Shown: positions 1-8,122 of the stretch, one piece after another
How the letters are laid out: every line of letters starts with the position of its first letter
How positions within the stretch are numbered: position 1 is the stretch's first letter
Assembly (NCBI RefSeq): GCF_030411955.1
Contig: NZ_JASNRA010000003.1
Span: 186,001-250,000, forward strand
Reading direction: 5' to 3'
From: Massilia sp. YIM B02443
GTDB lineage: Bacteria; Pseudomonadota; Gammaproteobacteria; Burkholderiales; Burkholderiaceae_D
DNA: 64,000 nt
The notes under the pieces: model-generated
The model's database searches: none
Told to the model about the DNA's origin: nothing
What the model saw: only the letters and a program-made list of their open reading frames with translations
Program-made: the position numbers and the translations under genes

Positions 1-321
1 GAGCAGATCACCAAGCACCTGAACCGCCTGATCGAGGTGGTCAAGGTGGTCGACCTGACCGAGGGCCAGCACATCGAGCGCGAGCTCATGCTGATCAAGG
101 TCCGCGCCGTGGGCAAGGAACGTGAAGAAATGAAGCGCACCGCCGACATCTTCCGCGGCCGCATCATCGACGTCACCGAAAAGACCTACACGATCGAGCT
201 GACCGGCGCCAAGAGCAAGCTGGACGCCTTCATCGACGCCATCGACCGCGCCTCGATCCTCGAGACCGTGCGCACCGGCGGCTCCGGCATCGGCCGCGGC
301 GAACGCATTCTAAAAGTCTGA
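1..321 (+). CDS. ilvN: Acetolactate synthase small subunit, 3' part
   Basis: The reading frame is open from the first base, so the 5' end lies outside the window; 106 residues are visible. They match the C-terminal half of the IlvN/IlvH regulatory subunit: a QITKHLNRLIEVVKVVDLT start to the visible part, then a stretch with VRAVGKEREEM and FRGRIIDVT, ending in GIGRGERILKV. The subunit binds valine through its ACT domain and regulates the catalytic acetolactate synthase in branched-chain amino acid synthesis. The next gene is ilvC, the following step of the same pathway, 99 bp downstream, which supports the call. The symbol could equally be written ilvH. Confidence 0.93.
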   Translation, partial: EQITKHLNRLIEVVKVVDLTEGQHIERELMLIKVRAVGKEREEMKRTADIFRGRIIDVTEKTYTIELTGAKSKLDAFIDAIDRASILETVRTGGSGIGRGERILKV

Positions 322-1437
<1,116 letters not shown>

Positions 1438-1752
1438 GATATTTAGTTATCTTTGAGACCGTCATCCCCGCGCAGGCGGGGATCCAAGTCCGTTGCGCCG
1501 CCACTTCGTTCAACGTAAGTGGCATGCAAAGTAAACTTGGGTCCCCGCCTGCGCGGGGATGACGGTTTTTGGGATAGTGGCCAACGGATGCGTAGCTGGT
1601 ATATCTCCCGAAGGGCTGGCGACAATTGGAGACACCCATTTCAAAAGCTACTCATTTGCAACTGTCCATTACAAATTCCCGATAGAAGCCCCGAGGGCGC
1701 TATCGTATAAACCAAGTCAGACATTCGTCGCAACTTACTTGGAGAATAATAA
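1438..1752. other. Intergenic region without a gene
   Basis: This 315-bp gap between ilvC and the SIMPL-domain gene holds the inverted repeat at 1459-1565. No credible coding sequence was seen: the short open frames here are formed by the repeat arms. The last 60 bp contain an AT-rich TATAAA (1706-1711) that could be the -10 of the next gene, but no convincing -35 lies at the right distance. Confidence 0.6.
1459..1565. repeat. Paired REP-like inverted repeat
   Basis: The left arm (1459-1488) and the right arm (1536-1565) are reverse complements over 30 bp with one mismatch. Each arm is itself a hairpin, TCCCCGC-gcag-GCGGGGA. The 47-bp centre contains a further small palindrome, CCACTT (1501-1506) against AAGTGG (1517-1522). 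The right arm ends in GACGGTTTTT, so it could also terminate ilvC transcription. The structure is that of a dispersed non-coding repeat pair (REP/BIME or MITE-like) rather than a gene. Confidence 0.8.
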
Positions 1753-2520
1753 ATGGCCTTCGCAAAATCCATCGTCGCCGCCGCCCTGGTCCTGGCCTTC
1801 AGTGCCGCCCACGCGCAAACCGCCCCGGCGCCATCCACCGCCGGCACCATGGTCGTGGTCCCGGCCTTTGGCGAAGTGAAACACGCCAACGACCAGGCCA
1901 CCGTGATCTTCGCCGTCGAAGAGCACGACAAGGACAAGAATACCGCCGCCGACCGCGTCAACCGCAAGATGAAGGAAGGCACCGAGATCGTGCGCCGCCT
2001 TGACCCCAACGCCCAGCTGAAAACCCAGGGTTATTACACCTACCCGGTCTACCCGGAAGTGCCGCCGATGCCGCAGCCGACCACGCGCGCGCCGGTGAAG
2101 CCGGTGCCGATCGCCTGGCGCGTCGGCCAGTACCTGGAAGTCAAGACCACCAACCTGGCCGCGCTGCCGAAGACCGCCGCCGCCGCCCAGAAGGTTCTGC
2201 AGATCAATAACATCGATTTCGGCCTGACCCCGGAAACCGAAAAACGCCTGGACGACCAGCGCATCGCCGCAACGTATAAAAACCTGAACGAGCGCATCGT
2301 CTCGATCGCGCGCGCCATGGGCCGCCAGCCGGGCGACGCCGTGCTCGACACGGTCGACTTCGAGGGCTCGGGCAATTACGCAGGCGACAACCAGGCCGCC
2401 CCGGCCATGATGCGCATGAGCGCCAAGCGCGAGAGCGGCGACGCGATGAGCGAGCCAAGCTTCGAGCCTGGCGAAACCACGCTGCAGATGCGCCTGGTGG
2501 GCAAGGTCAAGTTCAAGTAA
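1753..2520 (+). CDS. SIMPL (DUF541) domain periplasmic protein
   Basis: The protein has 255 residues. An N-terminal signal peptide ends near FSAAHA-QTAPA at about residue 22, so it is exported. The rest fits the SIMPL/DUF541 family: an early VVPAFGEVKHANDQATVIFAVEE strand region, a long helix with NRKMKEGTEIVRRL, then TQGYYTYPVYP and a Val-rich second half. Family members are periplasmic or envelope proteins of poorly defined role; some are linked to oxidative stress protection. A good Shine-Dalgarno sequence (GGAG) precedes the ATG. It stands alone between ilvC and pssA. Confidence 0.82.
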   Translation: MAFAKSIVAAALVLAFSAAHAQTAPAPSTAGTMVVVPAFGEVKHANDQATVIFAVEEHDKDKNTAADRVNRKMKEGTEIVRRLDPNAQLKTQGYYTYPVYPEVPPMPQPTTRAPVKPVPIAWRVGQYLEVKTTNLAALPKTAAAAQKVLQINNIDFGLTPETEKRLDDQRIAATYKNLNERIVSIARAMGRQPGDAVLDTVDFEGSGNYAGDNQAAPAMMRMSAKRESGDAMSEPSFEPGETTLQMRLVGKVKFK

Positions 2521-2612
2521 CGGCCGACACCGGTTGCTGCTCAGTTCAAGTAAGCGCCACCGCTTTGCCAGTCGCGCTAGGGTATTGGTTAGCTAACAAT
2601 TGCCCTCGCCTC

Positions 2613-2653
2613 TATAATGGGGGAAATGCCCGGCGGGGGAATGTCCCCAGGGC
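2613..2653 (+). promoter_or_regulatory. Candidate pssA promoter -10 and leader hairpin
   Basis: A perfect TATAAT lies at 2613-2618, 59 bp before the pssA start; the best -35-like hexamer (TTAGCT, 2589-2594) is poor. Immediately after the expected transcription start the leader can fold: GGGGA (2636-2640) pairs with TCCCC (2644-2648), and outside it GCCC (2628-2631) pairs with GGGC (2650-2653). The promoter call rests on the -10 alone. Confidence 0.4.
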
Positions 2654-2676
2654 GCTTTACTTGAATGTGACTGCTT

Positions 2677-3531
2677 ATGCCAACCTTTCCACGAAGAAGA
2701 ACACCAGGGGCACCAAAGACGCCACGATTCGCCCGCCTGAAACGCTTCGGCCGCCGCGCCGAAGACCGCCAGCGCGGACGCGGCATCTACCTGCTGCCGA
2801 ACGCGTTTACTACCGGCGCGCTGTTCTGCGGCTTTTACGCCATCGTCATGGCCATGAACCAGCGTTTCGAGCACGCCTGCTGGGCCGTGTTCATCGCCAT
2901 GGTGCTCGACGGCCTGGATGGACGCATCGCGCGCCTGACCAACACCCAGTCCGAATTCGGCGCCCAGTACGACAGCCTGTCCGACATGGTCTCGTTCGGC
3001 GCCGCGCCGGCGCTGGTGATCTATGAATGGTCGCTGCGTGGCCTCGGCAAGCTGGGCTGGATCGCGGCCTTCATCTACTGCGCCGGCGCCGCGCTGCGCC
3101 TGGCCCGCTTCAACACCAATATCGAGGTGGTCGACAAGCGCTTCTTCCAGGGCTTGCCGAGCCCTGCCGCGGCGGCGCTGGTGGTCGGCTTCATCATGAT
3201 GATGACCGACCCCGACATCAGCGTCAGCGCGCGCAAGGTCGATTGGGTGTCCTGGTGCATTGCCGTGTTCGCCGGTCTGACCATGGTCTCGAACGTGCCG
3301 TTCTACAGCTTCAAGGACGTCAATTTCAAGAAGTCGGTGCCGTTCATCGCCGTGTTCCTGATCGCGCTGGTGCTGGCGCTGCTGGCGATCGACCCGCCCA
3401 AGGTGCTGTGGCCGATCTTCGTGATCTATGGCTTGTCCGGCTACGCCGTGTACGTGTGGCAGAAAGCCAAGGGCAAGCGCGTCAGCATCATCCCGCTCGA
3501 CAAGGATGAGGAAGAGGGCGTACGCCGCTGA
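2677..3531 (+). CDS. pssA: CDP-diacylglycerol-serine O-phosphatidyltransferase
   Basis: This 284-residue integral membrane enzyme makes phosphatidylserine, the precursor of phosphatidylethanolamine, from CDP-diacylglycerol and serine. The CDP-alcohol phosphatidyltransferase signature is complete: DGLDGRIARLTNT followed by EFGAQYDSLSDMVSFG, at about residues 75-110, giving the D-G-x2-A-R-x8-G-x3-D-x3-D pattern. Several hydrophobic segments follow. The N-terminus is basic (MPTFPRRRTPGAPK), and the membrane part begins at IYLLPNAFTTGALFCGF. The chosen ATG gives a normal length for the betaproteobacterial form. Confidence 0.95.
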   Translation: MPTFPRRRTPGAPKTPRFARLKRFGRRAEDRQRGRGIYLLPNAFTTGALFCGFYAIVMAMNQRFEHACWAVFIAMVLDGLDGRIARLTNTQSEFGAQYDSLSDMVSFGAAPALVIYEWSLRGLGKLGWIAAFIYCAGAALRLARFNTNIEVVDKRFFQGLPSPAAAALVVGFIMMMTDPDISVSARKVDWVSWCIAVFAGLTMVSNVPFYSFKDVNFKKSVPFIAVFLIALVLALLAIDPPKVLWPIFVIYGLSGYAVYVWQKAKGKRVSIIPLDKDEEEGVRR

Positions 3532-3672
3532 GCGCTGCCCTGGATAATAAAGTGCGCGCGGCGCACTGGCGGGTCGCCCTGGCCCGTCTTCATATAATTT
3601 CTTCAGTTCAAATGTGTTATGAGATGGTCCGGCCCGATATACTCGGGTCGTGACCAGCTCCGATCGCACCCG

Positions 3673-4584
3673 ATGAGAACGTTCTACCGCGCGGCCAGTG
3701 CCGCATTCGTCCTGCTTCTGACCAGCTTGCTGGCCGGCTTCCTGACCGGCTGCTCGCCGCTGGCGCTGGTCAATGTCGTGTCGCCAAGCGGCGCCGATCG
3801 CACCACCACCAGCGCGGCCTATGGCGCCAACCCGCGCTATACGCTCGACATCTACCGTCCCGAGAGCGGCGCCGAGCGGGCGCCGGTGATCGTGTTCTTC
3901 TACGGCGGCAACTGGGTCAGCGGCGAGCGCAAGGATTACGCCTTCGTCGGCCATGCCCTGGCCGCGCGCGGTTTCGTGGTGGTGATTCCCGACTACCGCC
4001 TGTATCCGCAGGTGCGCTATCCCGACTTCCTGGACGACAGCGCGCGCGCGGTGGCCTGGACCGAGCGCAAGATCGCGGCCTATGGCGGCGACCCGAAGCG
4101 CATCTACCTGATGGGCCACAGCGCCGGCGCCTACAACGCGGCGATGCTGGCGCTGGATCCGCGCTGGCTGCGCCGCCAGGGCGGCGACCCGGCCCGGTTG
4201 CGCGGCTGGATCGGGATGGCGGGGCCGTATAACTTCTTGCCGGTGCAGAACCCGACCACGCGTCCGGTATTCAATTACCCCGACACGCCGCCTGACTCGC
4301 AGCCGCTGGCGCACGTGCACAAGGGCGCATTGCCGGCGCTGCTGATCGCCGCCAACAAGGACGACCTGGTCGACCCGCAGCGCAATACCGGCGTGCTGGC
4401 CGACCGCCTGCGCGCGGCCCAGGTGCCGGTGCGCGAGATCTACTATGACCGCGTCAACCACAACACACTGGTGGCGACCCTGTCGTCGACGCTGCGCCGC
4501 CTGGCGCCGAGCCTGAAGGCAGTGACCGAGTTCGTCAGCAGCGACGGCGGGCGCACGGCGCCACGCCCTGGCGCCGGCAAATAA
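3673..4584 (+). CDS. Alpha/beta hydrolase lipoprotein (carboxylesterase-like)
   Basis: The frame opens at 3619, but the ATG at 3673 is preferred because it starts a lipoprotein signal peptide: MRTFYRAASAAF, a hydrophobic core, then the lipobox LTGC. This gives 303 residues. The alpha/beta hydrolase features are an oxyanion-hole segment FFYGGNW (an HGGGW variant), the nucleophile elbow GHSAGA, an acid candidate in NKDDLVDPQ, and a histidine in DRVNHNTL. It resembles BD-FAE/kynurenine formamidase-like esterases. The substrate cannot be told from sequence. It converges on the BamE-like gene. Confidence 0.85.
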   Translation: MRTFYRAASAAFVLLLTSLLAGFLTGCSPLALVNVVSPSGADRTTTSAAYGANPRYTLDIYRPESGAERAPVIVFFYGGNWVSGERKDYAFVGHALAARGFVVVIPDYRLYPQVRYPDFLDDSARAVAWTERKIAAYGGDPKRIYLMGHSAGAYNAAMLALDPRWLRRQGGDPARLRGWIGMAGPYNFLPVQNPTTRPVFNYPDTPPDSQPLAHVHKGALPALLIAANKDDLVDPQRNTGVLADRLRAAQVPVREIYYDRVNHNTLVATLSSTLRRLAPSLKAVTEFVSSDGGRTAPRPGAGK

Positions 4585-4620
4585 GCGAGCCGATGCGCCT
4601 GGCGCCGGCCGGGCAGGGCG

Positions 4621-5121
4621 TCACCAGCGGCCGCGGTCGCGCGGCTCGTACATCGGGTCCGGCCCGTTGAGCATCTGGCGCACCACGCCCTGCCCGTCGA
4701 AGTGCACGTGCATCAGCGAATTCCACACGCCGGCTTCTTTATAACGGTAGGACCAGACCTCGTAGTTGTTCATTGCCACCCGCGAGCGCTCGGCCGGGCG
4801 GCCGACGGTGCGCAGCACGTCGGCATGGGTGGCCTGGTCGATCTTGATGGTGGCGAATTTCTCGCTGGTGAGCACCTGCTCGTAAGACGCCAGCCGGCCA
4901 TCCGGTCCCAGGCGCGCCATGTACGTGTACTGGCCCATCGGTCCGGTCGCGTATTCCAGCACGCGCAGGTCGCCGTCCTGGTAGGTGCCGGTCGGCGTGC
5001 CCATTTTCGCCTGCACTACCTCGGCCGGGTCGCCCGGATTCGGGGCCTGGCGCAGCATGGCGGCGCAGCCGGACAGCAGCACGACGGCTGCCAATGATGC
5101 AATCTTGTTCATGTTTTTCAT
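4621..5121 (-). CDS. BamE/SmpA-OmlA-like outer membrane lipoprotein
   Basis: The protein has 166 residues. The start MKNMNKIASLAAVVLLSGCAAM is a lipoprotein signal with lipobox LSGC. Two related segments follow, EVVQAKMGTPTGTYQDGDLRVLEYATG and ADVLRTVGRPAERSRVAMNNYEVWSYRY. Each has the pattern of a SmpA/OmlA (BamE-type) repeat, in which a short helix with a G-x-P turn precedes a strand pair. It is not the canonical BamE, which is shorter and has a single domain. It is probably an envelope protein of unknown role. A GGTGA ribosome site precedes the start. Confidence 0.75.
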   Translation of the reverse strand: MKNMNKIASLAAVVLLSGCAAMLRQAPNPGDPAEVVQAKMGTPTGTYQDGDLRVLEYATGPMGQYTYMARLGPDGRLASYEQVLTSEKFATIKIDQATHADVLRTVGRPAERSRVAMNNYEVWSYRYKEAGVWNSLMHVHFDGQGVVRQMLNGPDPMYEPRDRGRW

Positions 5122-5320
5122 CGTGTCACCCGTGGTGGTGTTGCCAGCATAGCCAAAAATACAGCAATCGGCGTGACAACAGCGCCGCCCGCGTCGGTAA
5201 ATACTGGCTACCGTCGCCGTTTTGCCCTATACTTGCCGGTCTGTCGAATCCCGACAGACAATTTGAACAATCACGGTGCGCCGGGTTCCGACTCTTGCAC
5301 CGCATGTGAAAGGTAATATC

Positions 5321-5590
5321 ATGTCCGTAGAAAACATCAACAAAGCCGCGATCATCGCGGACAACGCACGTGGCCAGAACGACACCGGTTCGCCGGAAGT
5401 GCAAGTTGCACTGCTGACCGCACGCATCAACGAACTGAACGGTCACTTCAAGGCCCACCAGAAGGACCACCACTCGCGCCGCGGCCTGATCATGATGGTC
5501 AACCGTCGTAAGAGCCTGCTGGCTTACCTGAAGAACAAGGACCTGAACCGTTACCGCGACCTGATCGCCAAGCTGGGTCTGCGTAAGTAA
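5321..5590 (+). CDS. rpsO: 30S ribosomal protein S15
   Basis: The frame opens further upstream, but the ATG at 5321, after AAAGGTAATATC, gives exactly the usual 89 residues. The protein has the S15 core [17 protein letters not shown] and [21 protein letters not shown], and ends LGLRK. It binds 16S rRNA early in 30S assembly. The rpsO-pnp arrangement is conserved across proteobacteria. A hairpin terminator follows at 5619-5656. Confidence 0.98.
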   Translation: MSVENINKAAIIADNARGQNDTGSPEVQVALLTARINELNGHFKAHQKDHHSRRGLIMMVNRRKSLLAYLKNKDLNRYRDLIAKLGLRK

Positions 5591-5618
5591 TCATTGCGCC
5601 AGACGGTTTAGTCACGAA

Positions 5619-5656
5619 AATGCCTGCGCCAGTTCACTGACGCGGGCATTTTTGTT
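5619..5656 (+). terminator. Rho-independent terminator after rpsO
   Basis: The stem AATGCCTGCG (5619-5628) pairs with CGCGGGCATT (5641-5650) with one G-U pair, and is followed by TTTTGTTTT. In enteric bacteria a similar element between rpsO and pnp allows read-through, which may also apply here. Confidence 0.8.
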
Positions 5657-5757
5657 TTCTACCGTTTGACGCGGCAAGGTCGCCGCCGACGCGGCGGCCG
5701 GTGGTGAGGTGAACGACAGCCCCTGAAAATCTGTCGGCAAAATGAAAGGGAATCCCC

Positions 5758-7860
5758 ATGTTTAACAAAGTTACGAAAACCTTCCAGTACGGCCAACACA
5801 CTGTCACCCTGGAGACGGGTGAAATCGCGCGCCAGGCATCCGGCGCCGTCGTGGTGTCGGTCGAAGACACCGTCGTGCTGGCTACTGTGGTTGCCAAGAA
5901 AGACGCGAAGCCGGGCCAGGACTTCTTCCCGCTGACCGTCGACTACATGGAGAAGAGCTACGCCGCCGGCAAGATCCCGGGCGGCTTCTTCAAGCGCGAA
6001 GGCCGTCCTTCGGAAAAGGAAACCCTGACCTCGCGCCTGATCGACCGTCCGATCCGCCCGCTGTTCCCGGAAGGCTACCTGAACGAAGTCCAGGTCATCA
6101 TCCACGTGCTGTCGGTGAACCCTGAAATCGATCCGGACATCCCTGCGATGATCGGCGCCTCGGCCGCCCTGTGCATCGCCGGCATCCCGTTCAACGGCCC
6201 GATCGGCGCGGCGCGCGTCGGCTACGCGAACGGCCAGTACATCCTGAACCCGACCACCACCGAGCTGAAGACCTCGCAGATGGACCTGGTCGTGGCCGGC
6301 ACCGAAACCGCCGTCCTGATGGTGGAATCGGAAGCCCAGCAACTGTCCGAAGAAGTCATGCTCGGCGCGGTCGTGTTCGGCCACGACCAGATGAAGGTCG
6401 TGATCGACGCGATCCACGACCTGGTCGCCGAAGGCGGCAAGCCGGAAGTCGAATGGGCGCCGGCGCCAAAGAACGAAGCGCTGATCGCGCGCGTCGGTGA
6501 ACTGGCCGGCGCCAAGATCCGCGACGCCTACCAGACCCGCGAAAAATCGGCGCGCCAGCAGAAGCTGAAATCGCTGTCGTCGGAAGTGATGGCCGACCTG
6601 GCCGCCGCCGGCGAAGCCGCTGACGCAGCAGACGTTGGTAACATCCTGTTCGACATGGAAGCCAAGATCGTGCGTTCGCAGATCCTGGACGGCGAGCCAC
6701 GCATCGACGGCCGCGACACCCGCACCGTGCGTCCGATCTCGATCCGCTCGAGCGTCCTGCCGCGCACCCACGGCTCGGCCCTGTTCACCCGCGGCGAGAC
6801 GCAAGCCCTGGTGGTCGCCACCCTGGGCACCGCGCGCGACAGCCAGAAGATCGACGCGCTGATGGGCGAGTACACCGACGACTTCATGATGCACTACAAC
6901 ATGCCTCCGTTCGCCACCGGCGAAACCGGTCGCGTGGGCACCCCGAAGCGCCGCGAAGTCGGCCACGGCCGCCTGGCCAAGCGCGCGCTGGTCGCTGCGC
7001 TGCCTAACCCGGAAGATTTCAGCTACTCGGTGCGCCTGGTGTCGGAAATCACCGAGTCCAACGGTTCCTCGTCGATGGCATCGGTCTGCGGCGGCTGCCT
7101 GGCACTGATGGACGCCGGCGTGCCGATGAAGGCGCACGTGGCCGGTATCGCCATGGGCCTGATCAAGGAAGGCGGCAAGTTCGCGGTCCTGACCGACATC
7201 CTGGGCGATGAAGACCACCTGGGCGACATGGACTTCAAGGTGGCCGGCACCGCGCAGGGCATCACCGCGCTGCAGATGGACATCAAGATCCAGGGCATCA
7301 CCAAGGAAATCATGCAGGTCGCACTGGCGCAAGCCAAGGACGGCCGCCAGCACATCCTGGCCGAAATGCAGAAGGCCATGCCGACCGTGAAGACCGAACT
7401 GTCGGACTTCGCACCGCGCCTGATCACCATCCGCATCAACCCGGAAAAGATCCGTGACGTGATCGGCAAGGGCGGCGCCGTGATCCGCGCGCTGACCGAA
7501 GAAACCGGCACCCAGATCGACATCACCGACGAAGGCATCGTGACCATCGCCTCGGTCGACGCCGCCGCCGGCCAGGAAGCCAAGCGCCGCATCGAAGAGC
7601 TGACCGCATCGGTCGAAGTGGGCAAGACCTACGACGGCACCGTGCTCAAGCTGCTGGACTTCGGCGCGATCGTGCAAGTCATGCCGGGTAAAGATGGCCT
7701 GCTGCACATCTCGCAGATCGCCAACGAGCGTGTGAACGCCGTGGCCGATTACCTGAAAGAAGGCCAGCAAGTGCGCGTCAAGGTCCTGGAGACCGACGAG
7801 CGCGGTCGTCTGAAGCTGTCGATGAAGGCGGCCGATCCGGTCGAAGGCGCGGCGCAGTAA
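5758..7860 (+). CDS. pnp: Polyribonucleotide nucleotidyltransferase (PNPase)
   Basis: This 700-residue protein degrades RNA 3' to 5' with phosphate and is a core part of the RNA degradosome. Domains run in the expected order: a first RNase PH domain (about residues 10-140), a helical linker, a second RNase PH domain (about 320-550) with the active-site segment [12 protein letters not shown], a KH domain ([22 protein letters not shown]) and a C-terminal S1 domain ([20 protein letters not shown], then GLLHIS). Length and order are canonical. It follows rpsO and has a strong terminator behind it. Confidence 0.98.
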   Translation: MFNKVTKTFQYGQHTVTLETGEIARQASGAVVVSVEDTVVLATVVAKKDAKPGQDFFPLTVDYMEKSYAAGKIPGGFFKREGRPSEKETLTSRLIDRPIRPLFPEGYLNEVQVIIHVLSVNPEIDPDIPAMIGASAALCIAGIPFNGPIGAARVGYANGQYILNPTTTELKTSQMDLVVAGTETAVLMVESEAQQLSEEVMLGAVVFGHDQMKVVIDAIHDLVAEGGKPEVEWAPAPKNEALIARVGELAGAKIRDAYQTREKSARQQKLKSLSSEVMADLAAAGEAADAADVGNILFDMEAKIVRSQILDGEPRIDGRDTRTVRPISIRSSVLPRTHGSALFTRGETQALVVATLGTARDSQKIDALMGEYTDDFMMHYNMPPFATGETGRVGTPKRREVGHGRLAKRALVAALPNPEDFSYSVRLVSEITESNGSSSMASVCGGCLALMDAGVPMKAHVAGIAMGLIKEGGKFAVLTDILGDEDHLGDMDFKVAGTAQGITALQMDIKIQGITKEIMQVALAQAKDGRQHILAEMQKAMPTVKTELSDFAPRLITIRINPEKIRDVIGKGGAVIRALTEETGTQIDITDEGIVTIASVDAAAGQEAKRRIEELTASVEVGKTYDGTVLKLLDFGAIVQVMPGKDGLLHISQIANERVNAVADYLKEGQQVRVKVLETDERGRLKLSMKAADPVEGAAQ

Positions 7861-7896
7861 TATGTCGCTTAGCCGATAGCGGTTCGCCGCTTCGTT

Positions 7897-7931
7897 AAAA
7901 ACCGCCAGTGCGTGAGCCTGGCGGTTTTTTT
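7897..7931 (+). terminator. Rho-independent terminator after pnp
   Basis: AAAAACCGCCAG (7897-7908) and CTGGCGGTTTTT (7918-7929) form a perfect 12-bp stem with a 9-base loop, ending in a T run. It closes the rpsO-pnp unit and marks the left edge of the accessory region. Confidence 0.92.
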
Positions 7932-8122
7932 ATGCGCGTTTTTCTTCACGCCGAAAGGTCGTTGGCAGGCAAGGCCGGGAGTTATTGGTAGCGGTGGATC
8001 ATGTCATTGCTCGACATTTATGTGTCCAGCATACCGCCGCACCGCTCAACCGTTCGATATCAAGAGTAGGTGGCAGTGATATACTGAAACGTACTTTCAC
8101 GTGTTAATCAATAGGCGAGAGG

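Noticed and set aside
3551-3567. Hairpin AGTGCGC-gcg-GCGCACT after pssA
   Set aside because: Short, with no T run and GC-rich surroundings; not called as a terminator.
5659-7770. Long minus-strand open frame opposite pnp
   Set aside because: It is an antisense shadow rich in His, Asp, Gly and Arg with no family motif; pnp is certain.
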